Shown here in pieces: positions 25,728-33,450 of a stretch of DNA of 64,000 nt. Origin of the DNA: Treponema succinifaciens DSM 2489 (GTDB lineage: Bacteria; Spirochaetota; Spirochaetia; Treponematales; Treponemataceae); the NCBI RefSeq assembly GCF_000195275.1, contig NC_015385.1, positions 2,186,501 to 2,250,500 of the forward strand, written 5' to 3'. Position numbers and translations under genes: made by a program. Below the pieces are notes generated by a model. That model searched no databases. It was not told the DNA's origin and saw only the letters and a program-made list of their open reading frames with translations. Every line of letters starts with the position of its first letter. Position 1 is the stretch's first letter.

Positions 25728-27161
25728 ATGGCAGGATTAGAATTTCAGCAAAAGCAGATTCAGTCTCAAATTCAAATAATGAGCCAAAAGCAAATTCAGG
25801 CTTTGAAACTTTTAGCCATGAACTCAAAAGATTTGACTGAAGAAATTTACAAAGCCGCAGAAGAAAATCCTGCGCTTGTCATAACAAAAGACAAATCAAA
25901 CTGGGACGGAACAAAAATATCATCAGCAACTGCAAGCGGAGAAGTAGCAAGCGAAAATTTTCAGGCGGCACTTGAAGCAAAAGCAGATGAGCGGGAATCA
26001 TTGCAGGAACATCTTTTGTCCCAATTGAATGCAATGCGTCTTGGCGCAACTGAAAAAACTTTATGCGAAAAACTCATTTATAATCTTGACGCAAAAGGAT
26101 TTTATATTCTTGCTCCAGTTTCGCTTCTTGATAAAAAAAACAAACTGCAAACGCCGGGGCTTTTGGAAAAATGCATTGAAATTGTAAGGCAGTTTGAACC
26201 TTGCGGAGTTTGCGTTGCAAACACAGAAGAAAGTCTGCTTGTGCAGGCAGAGCAAAAAGAAAATGCGCCGATTCTTGCAATCTTTATTTTGGACGGAAAA
26301 TTAAAATTCCTTGATCCGCCGCGTCCTGAAAAAGTTCTCCAGAAAATTCAAGAATATCTTTTAGAACAAAAAAAACTTTTTGCAAATTCACAAAACGAAA
26401 AATATAAAAATTTAAATCCTGTAATTCAAGATGTGGAAAAGGCAATTGATTTTATACGGACGCTTGATCCTTTTCCTGCGCGGAATTTCAGCACAAAAGA
26501 AATTCATTTTATTTCTCCAGATGTTTATGTAGAAAAAATTCAGGAAAGATTTCAAGAAAATCAAATTGAAGACAACATTGTTACAAGCGGAAAAAACTCC
26601 TGGAATGTGCGGCTTGCAAAGGACAACTTCCCGCAAGTTTCCATAAACCCGGAATTTTTAAAGCTTGCAAAAAACAATTCAAAAAATTCTTTATCAATAA
26701 AAACTGAAATAAAAAAAGCAAAAGATTTTTTAGACACTTTGGAATTCAGGCAAAACACGCTTTTAAGATCATGCATCGAAATTGTGCGGACTCAAACTGA
26801 TTTTTTTCTGCACGGACAAGGCAACTTGGTTCCTTTAAGGCAACAGGACATTGCGGACAAACTTAAAGTCCACGAAACAACAATTTCACGAATGGCAAAC
26901 AGCAAATTTCTTCAATGTGAATGGGGACTTTTTGACATAAAATATTTTTTCACAAATGCCGCAAGTAAAAAAAACAAAACAATAAGCCAAGACAAGGCAA
27001 TGGCAGAATTAAAAAAAATACTGAACTCTTCCACCGGAAAAAAAATGAGCGACAAAAAGCTTTCAGAGGAACTAGAAAAACTTGGAATAAAAATTGCGCG
27101 CAGAACAGTTGCAAAATACAGAAACAAACTCAACATAGATTCTTCGTACAACAGGCAATAA
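25728..27161 (+). CDS. rpoN: RNA polymerase sigma-54 factor
   Basis: This 477-residue sigma factor directs RNA polymerase to -24/-12 promoters and needs AAA+ activators. Region I is the glutamine-rich N-terminus (QQKQIQSQIQIMSQKQIQALKLL type, residues 6-30) that contacts activators. The core-binding region follows, then the helix-turn-helix DIADKLKVHETTISRMANSK (about 374-393) and the near-C-terminal RpoN box ARRTVAKYRNKLNI, which reads the -24 element. All parts are present. The promoter lies 6 nt from the ATG with no Shine-Dalgarno. I did not find a convincing -24/-12 promoter elsewhere in the window. Confidence 0.94.
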   Translation: MAGLEFQQKQIQSQIQIMSQKQIQALKLLAMNSKDLTEEIYKAAEENPALVITKDKSNWDGTKISSATASGEVASENFQAALEAKADERESLQEHLLSQLNAMRLGATEKTLCEKLIYNLDAKGFYILAPVSLLDKKNKLQTPGLLEKCIEIVRQFEPCGVCVANTEESLLVQAEQKENAPILAIFILDGKLKFLDPPRPEKVLQKIQEYLLEQKKLFANSQNEKYKNLNPVIQDVEKAIDFIRTLDPFPARNFSTKEIHFISPDVYVEKIQERFQENQIEDNIVTSGKNSWNVRLAKDNFPQVSINPEFLKLAKNNSKNSLSIKTEIKKAKDFLDTLEFRQNTLLRSCIEIVRTQTDFFLHGQGNLVPLRQQDIADKLKVHETTISRMANSKFLQCEWGLFDIKYFFTNAASKKNKTISQDKAMAELKKILNSSTGKKMSDKKLSEELEKLGIKIARRTVAKYRNKLNIDSSYNRQ

Positions 27162-27187
27162 AAAAGGCTGCCCTTTTTAGACAGCCC
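27159..27187 (-). terminator. Terminator of hpf
   Basis: On the minus strand GGCTG (27186-27182) pairs with CAGCC (27170-27166), followed by a run of seven T (27165-27159). It overlaps the rpoN stop codon. Confidence 0.75.
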
Positions 27188-27235
27188 GCATTGTTTTAAT
27201 GCCCAGATATAAAAACTATTTCTTTGAAAGAAAAA

Positions 27236-27526
27236 TTATTTTTTCTCCTGGACTTTATCTTTTTCTTTCTTTATTTTTGTATCAAGAACATCCATCATTT
27301 TGTTGAGCGCAGCCGCAAAGTCAAAATCATCGCCTGTAACATGAGCATTTCCGCCCCATCTAAAGTTAACAGTTGTATCAAAGTAAAATTTCTTGTCTTC
27401 CTTTACGTGCATAATCAAGTCAACGATAAGATTTTCAGCGTAGCTTATACGCTCCAGTTTTTTGTTGATAAGAGCTGTCTGGTCTGAATCCAAAGTAAAG
27501 CCCTGTGCAGATATTGATTTTGTCAT
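27236..27526 (-). CDS. hpf: Short ribosome hibernation promoting factor (HPF/RaiA)
   Basis: This 96-residue protein of the S30AE/HPF family binds the 30S subunit in the channel of mRNA and tRNA and silences ribosomes in slow growth. Family-like parts are ISAQGFTLDSDQTALINKKLERI at the N-terminus and the basic C-terminal tail with KMMDVLDTKIKKEKDKVQEKK. It lacks the C-terminal dimerisation domain of long HPF. I start at ATG 27526 because AGGAGA lies 6 nt upstream; the frame to 27565 adds 13 unsupported residues. In several bacteria HPF lies downstream of rpoN, as here, but in this window it is convergent. Confidence 0.85.
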   Translation of the reverse strand: MTKSISAQGFTLDSDQTALINKKLERISYAENLIVDLIMHVKEDKKFYFDTTVNFRWGGNAHVTGDDFDFAAALNKMMDVLDTKIKKEKDKVQEKK

Positions 27527-27599
27527 AGTTTTTCTCCTAATAAGTATATTTAAATTCCGCAGCAAACTGCCGCCGCAATCTTTTTAAGATTACACTAAT

Positions 27600-27628
27600 A
27601 TTATACTACGGAATATTCCAAAAAGCAA
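27600..27628 (-). promoter_or_regulatory. Promoter of hpf with a palindrome in the spacer
   Basis: TTGCTT (27628-27623) and TATAAT (27605-27600) are 17 nt apart. The spacer contains the perfect palindrome GGAATATTCC (27610-27619), a possible operator. Confidence 0.6.
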
Positions 27629-27654
27629 AGAAAAGTTTTTTTTATAAAAAACAC

Positions 27655-27682
27655 TTGACAGAATCCCGGGGGGGGGTACAAT
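27655..27682 (+). promoter_or_regulatory. Promoter with a G9 homopolymer in its spacer
   Basis: TTGACA (27655-27660) and TACAAT (27677-27682) are separated by 16 nt, and that spacer reads GAATCCC followed by nine G. Gain or loss of a G would change the spacing between the two boxes and hence promoter strength. This is the arrangement of phase-variable promoters driven by slipped-strand mispairing. Confidence 0.8.
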
Positions 27683-27710
27683 AAAATATCCCATTTTTCT
27701 GGAGGTAAAT

Positions 27711-28025
27711 ATGAAAAAAGGAGTAGGTTTATTGTTGTCTATGCTGATTTTAGCGGCAACACTAACAGGCTGCATTTCTATGACACCACTTAGTGATGCA
27801 GGAGCTTTTCCAGGTGATGCGCAAAGCTATGAAGTTCTTGGACGTGTAGAAGTAAAATCTTCAGCCACAAATTCTGGCTACAGCAAGCTTTATGCAGAAG
27901 CAAAGAAAAAGTACCCTGAATGCGATGACGTTGTAAATGTAAAAGTTGACGCAAAGAAAACAGTGTTCCTTATTTTTACATTCAACAGTTACAACATGAG
28001 CGGAATTGCTATCAGCTATAAATAA
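27711..28025 (+). CDS. Small lipoprotein under a poly-G promoter
   Basis: This 104-residue protein has a lipoprotein signal peptide with lipobox LTGC (Cys 21), so it should be an envelope lipoprotein. The mature part carries YEVLGRVEVK (about residues 44-53) and DDVVNVKVDAKKTVFLIFTF (about 76-95) and may form a small alpha/beta fold. I do not recognise a named family with certainty. A GGAGG site lies 6 nt before the ATG. The promoter contains nine consecutive G, so expression may switch on and off. The gene is monocistronic, closed by a hairpin and T-tract. Confidence 0.8.
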   Translation: MKKGVGLLLSMLILAATLTGCISMTPLSDAGAFPGDAQSYEVLGRVEVKSSATNSGYSKLYAEAKKKYPECDDVVNVKVDAKKTVFLIFTFNSYNMSGIAISYK

Positions 28026-28051
28026 TAACTAAAATTTATTTATAGCAAATT

Positions 28052-28115
28052 GGCTGCCAAAACGCATAATGAATTAAACTTCATAATGTTCTTAGGCAGC
28101 CTTTTTTATTTTGTA
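28052..28115 (+). terminator. Terminator of the lipoprotein gene
   Basis: GGCTGCC (from 28052) pairs with GGCAGCC before TTTTTTATTTT at about 28104-28115. The 40-nt interior holds a further ATGAA/TTCAT stem. The T-tract overlaps the end of the convergent Na/Pi cotransporter gene. Confidence 0.7.
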
Positions 28116-29770
28116 AGTGCAAGCTGTTCGGCAATGTTAAAGCAACGGTCGCCTATTTTTTCTATCTGGCGCACTAAATCCATGTACAAAAGCTCGGCCT
28201 TTACATCCGCACCATCTTCAAGTCGTTTGCGCGCTATTTTTTTCAAGGCTTTGCGTTCTGCGTCAATCTGGGATTCAAGTTCATTCGCAAAATCAAGCTG
28301 CTCCTTTGAAAGAGCCTTGTTGATATTTTTATAGATAAACTGAAGCAACTGCCGCGCAAGCTCAAGATAAGGAATCAGGCGGTCAAAATCTTCTTTCTTA
28401 AATACGTAGTGTTTTTCCGTTATGCGCTTCAAATAAACGCCAATGCTCAGACAGTCATCAGACATAGATTCAAGTTCGCCTGTAATCGAAATCATCACGT
28501 TTATATTTTCACGGAGCTTGTCATCAATATCAAGCTGGGCGCATTTTAAAAGATACTTTGTAAGCTGTTCCTGCATCTGGTCAAGGTAATCTTCTTCCCG
28601 CACAAGATTATCGTAATGATCCACAACAAAACGTCCGGACAAATCGGTAAGTCCGTACTGAAGCCTGTCAAACATCTGCACGGAAATATCAGCCATCCGC
28701 CGTACTTCCATTTGCGCTGAAACAACAGGAATTGTAGGAGACTCATGCGCGGCGCGTTCAGGAAATTCAAACTTATATATAGAAGGAAGCGAAGCCTTGT
28801 CGTCTTTTATAATAAGATGCGTAAGCTTGCAAAGCGGATTCACAAACGGCATAAAGAAAACAGAGCCGATTATGTTGAACATCGAATGAAGCATCGCTAT
28901 GTGCATTGTAATGTTTTCTGTAACAGTTCCCGGAACAATTAAATCCACAAGCTGAGTAAAAGGCTTTATAAAAATCAAGGCGACAATTGCAGTTACAGAA
29001 TTGAACAAAACATGGACAAGCATTGTGCGCTTTGCATTTGCGTTTGCCCCGAACGAAGCCATAACAGAATCTATAGTCGAACCAACGTTGCTTCCGATTA
29101 TAATTGCCGCGGAAAATTGCCAAGTAAGAATCTGGTTATATGCCATCGTAATTACAATCGCCGTCATAGCAGACGAAGAATGAATCATCGCAGTAACAAT
29201 AATTCCGATTACAAAAGCAATAAGATAGCTAAAAATTCCTTTGTCTTGCAAGGCAGGAAGAAAATTCATTGAGCCTGAATTAAGTGAAATCGTGCTTGAA
29301 AGCCACTGCAACGCAATAAAAAGAATTCCAAATCCCATAATGGCCTGACCAAGCCCCGGATTTCTGATTTTCTTTATAACTGTAAAAAGATAGCCAATGC
29401 CAAAAAGCGGAATCGCAAATGCTGAAATTTCAAAGTTAAAGCCGAATATCGCGACAATCCAAGCCGTTATCGTTGTTCCGACATTCGCGCCAAGAATCAC
29501 GGCAATCGACTTGCTTAGCTCGATAAGCCCGGCGTTTACAAAAGAAACAACCATGACAGTTGTAGCCCCAGAAGACTGAATTATCATAGTCAAAAAACAG
29601 CCTGTAAAAAATCCGGTAAATCGGTTTCCCGTCATAAGATGAAGAGCAGCCTGAAGTTTATCTCCCGCAGACTTCTGGATTCCATCGCTCATCATTTTCA
29701 TTCCAAAAAGAAGAAAACAAAGACTGCCAAAAAACTGAAGGAATATAGACAATATGCTCGAAATGCTCAT
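28106..29770 (-). CDS. Na/Pi cotransporter family protein with PhoU-like C-terminus
   Basis: This 554-residue membrane protein belongs to the NptA/YjbB-type sodium-phosphate cotransporters. Two inverted repeats carry the signature segments QSSGATTVMVVSFVNAG (about residues 65-81) and HSSSAMTAIVITMAYNQ (about 196-212). About eight or nine hydrophobic helices occupy residues 1-310, followed by a soluble PhoU-like helical region (about 340-554). It could import or export phosphate, or respond to signalling nucleotides; the direction is not clear from sequence. It stands alone between two terminator-separated genes. Confidence 0.87.
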   Translation of the reverse strand: MSISSILSIFLQFFGSLCFLLFGMKMMSDGIQKSAGDKLQAALHLMTGNRFTGFFTGCFLTMIIQSSGATTVMVVSFVNAGLIELSKSIAVILGANVGTTITAWIVAIFGFNFEISAFAIPLFGIGYLFTVIKKIRNPGLGQAIMGFGILFIALQWLSSTISLNSGSMNFLPALQDKGIFSYLIAFVIGIIVTAMIHSSSAMTAIVITMAYNQILTWQFSAAIIIGSNVGSTIDSVMASFGANANAKRTMLVHVLFNSVTAIVALIFIKPFTQLVDLIVPGTVTENITMHIAMLHSMFNIIGSVFFMPFVNPLCKLTHLIIKDDKASLPSIYKFEFPERAAHESPTIPVVSAQMEVRRMADISVQMFDRLQYGLTDLSGRFVVDHYDNLVREEDYLDQMQEQLTKYLLKCAQLDIDDKLRENINVMISITGELESMSDDCLSIGVYLKRITEKHYVFKKEDFDRLIPYLELARQLLQFIYKNINKALSKEQLDFANELESQIDAERKALKKIARKRLEDGADVKAELLYMDLVRQIEKIGDRCFNIAEQLALTK

Positions 29771-29900
29771 AAGCCGATTATACAGAAAAACACCACGAAT
29801 TTAAAGCAAAAAGTTAAGGGCAGCAAGATAGCAATTAAAAGATGAGACCATATCTTTATTAATCTAGAAGCTTAGACATGAACTCATCTACACAACTAAA

Positions 29901-30284
29901 TTAGCTTACATTGACGATTTTATCATATACATCACATTTAACACTCTTATTAACTCTTTTACCTGAACCATAAGCAGTCTGAACTATAATGCGATATGAA
30001 CCAGCAACAACAGAATTCGGCAGTTCAAACATAAGTAAAGAAATAGTATTATTAACGATTCTTTCTGCTCCAATGCGAATCCATTTTGAATAGTCACTGC
30101 TATAGGCTCCAGTTTCATCACAAGGAGCAAAAAAAAAGCCTATATCATCTTTACTTCCTGCAACTTTTAACCTTGAACCCAAAAGCTGTATAGAATGTCC
30201 TGCAGAAATCTTATCCGAAATTTCATTTGTATGAACATCAAAAATTCCTTCTATTATATGCTGTATTTCGCTTAACTTTTTCAT
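29901..30284 (-). CDS. DUF4469 Ig-fold domain protein
   Basis: This 127-residue protein is mainly one DUF4469-like Ig-fold domain: ISAGHSIQLLGSRLKVAGSKDDIGFFF (about residues 26-52) and a closing ELPNSVVAGSYRIIVQTAYG. In Bacteroidota this domain usually follows an HU-like DNA-binding domain; here the N-terminus is only about 25 residues, so the protein seems to be the lone domain. No signal peptide is present. A GGAGA site lies about 7 nt before the ATG. Function is unknown, and a transfer from another gut bacterium or loss of the partner domain is possible. Confidence 0.6.
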   Translation of the reverse strand: MKKLSEIQHIIEGIFDVHTNEISDKISAGHSIQLLGSRLKVAGSKDDIGFFFAPCDETGAYSSDYSKWIRIGAERIVNNTISLLMFELPNSVVAGSYRIIVQTAYGSGKRVNKSVKCDVYDKIVNVS

Positions 30285-30405
30285 AGAATCAATTCTCCAA
30301 TTTACAATAGTAAAAGTTCCACTACAAGGCTCAAATTATGAATCTCTACAGATAGAAAAGTTTCAAACAAAAAATTCCAGCAGAATTTAAAAAATTTATT
30401 TTCCA

Positions 30406-30951
30406 TCAGTACTGGATCTTCATCACGCCGAACGACTTAAAGCGCGAATCACTTGCGGCATAATATCGACAAGTAACACCGCTGATGTCGTCTTTTTTCG
30501 TGCTGTCGATAAAATAGACATTGCCGTTTTCTAGCCGGTCAAAAAGCGCGATATGCGACACATTGGAAGAATCAGCCTCGCCCATGAAAATCAAGTCGCC
30601 CTGCCGCATTTGCTCCAGCGCAACATGAGACGAAGCGCTTTCGCACATATAAGCCGCCGTCATATCCGAGACAAGCAAGGAATATTTTGTATCGACCATT
30701 GCATATTTGTAGCACATCACGACAAGCCCAGAGCAGTCTATGGCAATCGCAGAACGCACAGGAGCCTGACCGCCCAACTCGTAAACAGTACCAGAATCTT
30801 TGTACAGCTCGGCGAAACGGAACGCACGAGAGGCAATTTCCGCAGGACAGTCTATTTCAGTAGTATCATCGGAATCATTGTTGAAATTGCAGGAAACAAA
30901 CAGAATGGAGAAACAGAACAAAAAAGGAGCAAATAAAAAATTGCCTTTCAC
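30406..30951 (-). CDS. NlpC/P60-family cysteine peptidase lipoprotein
   Basis: This 181-residue lipoprotein has a signal peptide ending in lipobox FVSC (Cys 21) and a C-terminal NlpC/P60 domain. The catalytic cysteine lies in AIDCSGLVVMCYKY (about residue 73), and the catalytic histidine in NVSHIALFDR (about residue 133). Such enzymes usually cleave peptidoglycan peptide stems between D-glutamate and diaminopimelate. The start is a GTG at 30951 supported by a strong GGGGAGGG site. The gene is short and has no LysM or SH3 domain, so cell-wall targeting would rely on the lipid anchor. Confidence 0.78.
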   Translation of the reverse strand: MKGNFLFAPFLFCFSILFVSCNFNNDSDDTTEIDCPAEIASRAFRFAELYKDSGTVYELGGQAPVRSAIAIDCSGLVVMCYKYAMVDTKYSLLVSDMTAAYMCESASSHVALEQMRQGDLIFMGEADSSNVSHIALFDRLENGNVYFIDSTKKDDISGVTCRYYAASDSRFKSFGVMKIQY

Positions 30952-31060
30952 TTCTACCCTCCCCGTGTATAATATTTCACGTGGCTGATAAAATTAAGAT
31001 TGGAGTGATTTATTATACCACGAAACGCAAAGATTGTAATGACAAAAAAATATAAAGTAA

Positions 31061-31094
31061 ACAAAAAATCCCACCAGAAAAATTCCAGCGGGAT
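31061..31094 (-). terminator. Terminator downstream of pckA
   Basis: On the minus strand ATCCCGC (31094-31088) pairs with GTGGGAT (31074-31068), with further pairing inside, then six T. It lies beyond the duplicated pckA tail. Confidence 0.7.
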
Positions 31095-31102
31095 AAACTT
31101 AC

Positions 31103-31126
31103 CTAGTTTGCCTTTCGGCAAACTAG
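31103..31126. repeat. REP-like palindrome, copy 2 (end of duplicated pckA tail)
   Basis: CTAGTTTGCC (31103-31112), loop TTTC, GGCAAACTAG (31117-31126). It is the equivalent of the hairpin at 31194-31217, with the outer base pairs changed in a compensatory way: C-G kept, G-C to T-A at the second position. Confidence 0.7.
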
Positions 31127-31136
31127 CACGGTAAAA

Positions 31137-31169
31137 CTAGGCTTTATTCAAGCGAGCTTCGAGGTCATG
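31137..31169 (-). pseudogene. Duplicated 3' end of pckA (11 codons)
   Basis: Read leftwards, this stretch encodes HDLEARLNKA followed by TAG. The genuine pckA terminus, 91 bp upstream, encodes [10 protein letters not shown] and TAG. The nucleotide match continues past both stop codons into the REP-like hairpins. By hand I count 53 identical positions of 69 without gaps. The differences inside the codons are mostly synonymous, as if this were the tail of a diverged pckA allele left behind by recombination. Confidence 0.7.
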
Positions 31170-31217
31170 CCGCAAGCCTTGCGGCTTGCTTATCGAGTTT
31201 GCTTTTCAGCAAACTCG
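31169..31217. repeat. REP-like palindromic element, copy 3 (after pckA)
   Basis: GCCGCAAG-C-CTTGCGGC (31169-31185) is followed by CGAGTTTGCT-TTTC-AGCAAACTCG (31194-31217). Both hairpins and their order match the element between ilvD and ilvB. Confidence 0.75.
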
Positions 31218-31227
31218 CTCAATAAAA

Positions 31228-33090
31228 CTATGCTTTGTTCAAACGACTTTCCAAATCATCGAGACATTCTGACAATTCTTTTGGAAGGTGTTTGCCGAAC
31301 TTCGGATAGTGGTTTTCGCGGATGTCTTTGCATTCCTTGAGCCAGCCTTCCTTGTCAACTGCTGTGATTGCAGGAATCTGAGCCTTGTAAACGTCGTCAA
31401 GACCGTCAAGGTTGAGAGCGCCTTCTTTTGGCATGAATCCAATCGGTGTGTCAACGTAGTTGTCTTTTCCGTCGCAGCGGTCGAAAATCCATGCAAGAAC
31501 GCGGCTGTTGTCGCCGTATCCAGGCCACATGAATCCGCCTGGAAGATCCTTGTTGTCTTCGTCCTTGCGGAACCAGTTAACATAGAAAATCTTAGGAAGT
31601 TTGTCTTCTTTACCACGTTTAGCTGCTGCAGCTCCAACGTCAATCCAGTGCTGGAAGTAGTCGCCCATGTTGTATCCGCAGAATGGAAGAATTGCGAACG
31701 GGTCGCGGCGGATTTTTCCAACCTGAGAAGCGTCGATTGTAGAAGCGGCTGTGATTTCTGAACCTACGATAGATCCGAGGAATACACCGTGGTTCCAGTC
31801 ACGGCTCTGGTGAACAAGTGGAATTGTTGACGGACGGCGTCCACCGAACAAGATTGCGCTGATAGGTACACCTTCTGGAGATTCCCAGTCAGAAGCGATA
31901 CATGGACACTGTTTAGCTGGTGCTGTAAAGCGAGCGTTTGGATGAGCGAATTCTTCGCCTTTTGGTGATTTGTCTTTTGGAAGAGCATCGCGTGTGTTGC
32001 CTTTCCAGTCAACGAGCTTGCCTTTTGCAGGGTAGCCGATTCCTTCCCACCAAACATCTCCGTCTTCTGTGAGCGCACAGTTTGTGAAGATTGTGTTTTT
32101 AGAAGCGGCTTCAAGAGCGTTTTTGTTAGACTGAGCAGAAGTTCCTGGAGCAACTCCGAAGAATCCTGCTTCAGGGTTGATAGCGTAAAGACGGCCGTCT
32201 TTTCCGAATTTCATCCAGGCAATATCATCGCCGACTGTCTCAACTTTCCAGCCAGGAATTGTAGGAATAAGCATTGCAAGGTTTGTTTTTCCGCAAGCAG
32301 AAGGGAATGCGCCTGTAACGTATTTAACTTCGCCCTGTGGGTTTGTGAGCTTAAGGATAAGCATGTGCTCAGCAAGCCAGCCTTCTTCGCGTGCGATTAC
32401 TGTTGCGATGCGGAGCGCAAAGCATTTTTTTCCAAGAAGGGCGTTTCCGCCGTATCCAGAACCGTAAGACCAGATAAGTCGTTCTTCCGGGAAATGGCTG
32501 ATGTATTTGTGTTCAACGTCTGCGCAAGGCCATACACCGTTGTCTTTTTCGCCGTTGTTGAGCGGTTTTCCAACTGAGTGAAGACATGGAACGAAGTCTC
32601 CGTCTGTGCCGAAGTATTCCCAAACCTTCTCGCCTGCGCGTGTCATGATGTCCATGTTAAGAACAACATATTCAGAGTCTGTAAGCTCAACACCGTATTT
32701 TGCAATTGGTGAGCCGAGAGGTCCCATGCAGAACGGAATAACATACATCGTGCGTCCGTGCATACATCCTGTGTAAAGACCTTTCATTGTAGCCTTGAGC
32801 TCTTTAGGATCAATCCAGTGGTTTGTAGGACCGGCATCCTCTTCCTTTACAGAAGAAATGAATGTACGTGACTCAACACGTGCAACATCGCTCGGAAGTG
32901 AGCGGAAAAGGAAGCTGTTAGGCTTTTTTGCGAGCGGAGTTGCAAGACCTGCATCAACGCATTTTTTCATAAGGCGGTCATATTCGGCTGTAGAACCATC
33001 GCAAACAACAACATTGTCCGGCTCACACATCTTAACACATTCTTCAATCCATGCCTTGATTCTGGCATGTTTAATGTCATTAACTGTCAT
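31228..33090 (-). CDS. pckA: Phosphoenolpyruvate carboxykinase (GTP)
   Basis: This 620-residue enzyme interconverts oxaloacetate and phosphoenolpyruvate with GTP. The family P-loop is in [15 protein letters not shown] (about residues 262-276), and other conserved segments are [25 protein letters not shown], and [14 protein letters not shown]. Length is typical of GTP-type enzymes. In fermentative bacteria that make succinate it often runs toward carboxylation of PEP; this is inference. A strong promoter (33157-33185) and an AGGAGT site precede it. After its stop comes a second, diverged copy of its own last codons. Confidence 0.95.
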   Translation of the reverse strand: MTVNDIKHARIKAWIEECVKMCEPDNVVVCDGSTAEYDRLMKKCVDAGLATPLAKKPNSFLFRSLPSDVARVESRTFISSVKEEDAGPTNHWIDPKELKATMKGLYTGCMHGRTMYVIPFCMGPLGSPIAKYGVELTDSEYVVLNMDIMTRAGEKVWEYFGTDGDFVPCLHSVGKPLNNGEKDNGVWPCADVEHKYISHFPEERLIWSYGSGYGGNALLGKKCFALRIATVIAREEGWLAEHMLILKLTNPQGEVKYVTGAFPSACGKTNLAMLIPTIPGWKVETVGDDIAWMKFGKDGRLYAINPEAGFFGVAPGTSAQSNKNALEAASKNTIFTNCALTEDGDVWWEGIGYPAKGKLVDWKGNTRDALPKDKSPKGEEFAHPNARFTAPAKQCPCIASDWESPEGVPISAILFGGRRPSTIPLVHQSRDWNHGVFLGSIVGSEITAASTIDASQVGKIRRDPFAILPFCGYNMGDYFQHWIDVGAAAAKRGKEDKLPKIFYVNWFRKDEDNKDLPGGFMWPGYGDNSRVLAWIFDRCDGKDNYVDTPIGFMPKEGALNLDGLDDVYKAQIPAITAVDKEGWLKECKDIRENHYPKFGKHLPKELSECLDDLESRLNKA

Positions 33091-33156
33091 TCGGTTACTC
33101 CTATGCTTAGAGTCAGAATTGAAATAGCTTTAAGCCTTCTGATTCCATATAGAATA

Positions 33157-33185
33157 AATATACTTTTTTTTCTTATGATTTTCAA
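33157..33185 (-). promoter_or_regulatory. Promoter of pckA
   Basis: TTGAAA (33185-33180) and TATATT (33162-33157) are 17 nt apart. The spacer is rich in A. The leader is about 60 nt. Confidence 0.7.
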
Positions 33186-33285
33186 TAGACGAAGCAAAAA
33201 GAAGTTCATATCAATCTTGCAAAATCTATAATTTTTTCTTATCAATTTAATTTATGTGAAATTCAGCAAAAGCATGATTTAAAAA

Positions 33286-33311
33286 CAAAAAAGGCAGCGT
33301 AAAACTGCCTT
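33286..33311 (-). terminator. Terminator of tRNA-Arg
   Basis: On the minus strand AAGGCAG (33311-33305) pairs with CTGCCTT (33297-33291), followed by a run of T. Confidence 0.8.
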
Positions 33312-33331
33312 GAATCTTAAAAATACAACTT

Positions 33332-33406
33332 TGACCCTCGCGGGGTTCGAACTCGCTACCTACAGCTTAGGAGGCTGTCGCTCTATCCATAGTGAGCTAG
33401 GGGGTC
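33332..33406 (-). tRNA. tRNA-Arg (anticodon CCT)
   Basis: The minus strand folds into a 75-nt cloverleaf including discriminator A: acceptor GACCCCC/GAGGGTC, D arm GCTC/GAGC, anticodon arm ACAGC-CTCCTAA-GCTGT with anticodon CCT (reads AGG), and T arm GCGAG-TTCGAAC-CCCGC. Two pairs are non-canonical as written: C-A at acceptor position 6-67 and A-C at T-stem 52-62. No CCA is encoded. It lies between efp and pckA with its own terminator. Confidence 0.88.
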
Positions 33407-33450
33407 ATGGCCTTCCAAAGGAATGAAAACCAATCCTTTGGAAAAACAAA

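Noticed and set aside
27590-27775. 61-codon frame on the minus strand across the poly-G region
   Set aside because: It depends on translating the G9 tract as prolines and overlaps two promoters; no start signal.
30972-30988. parS-like sequence (TATTTCACGTGGCTGA)
   Set aside because: Only 11 of 16 positions match the usual parS palindrome and the right arm is not conserved. Since parAB lie 17 kb away, I do not count it as a ParB site.
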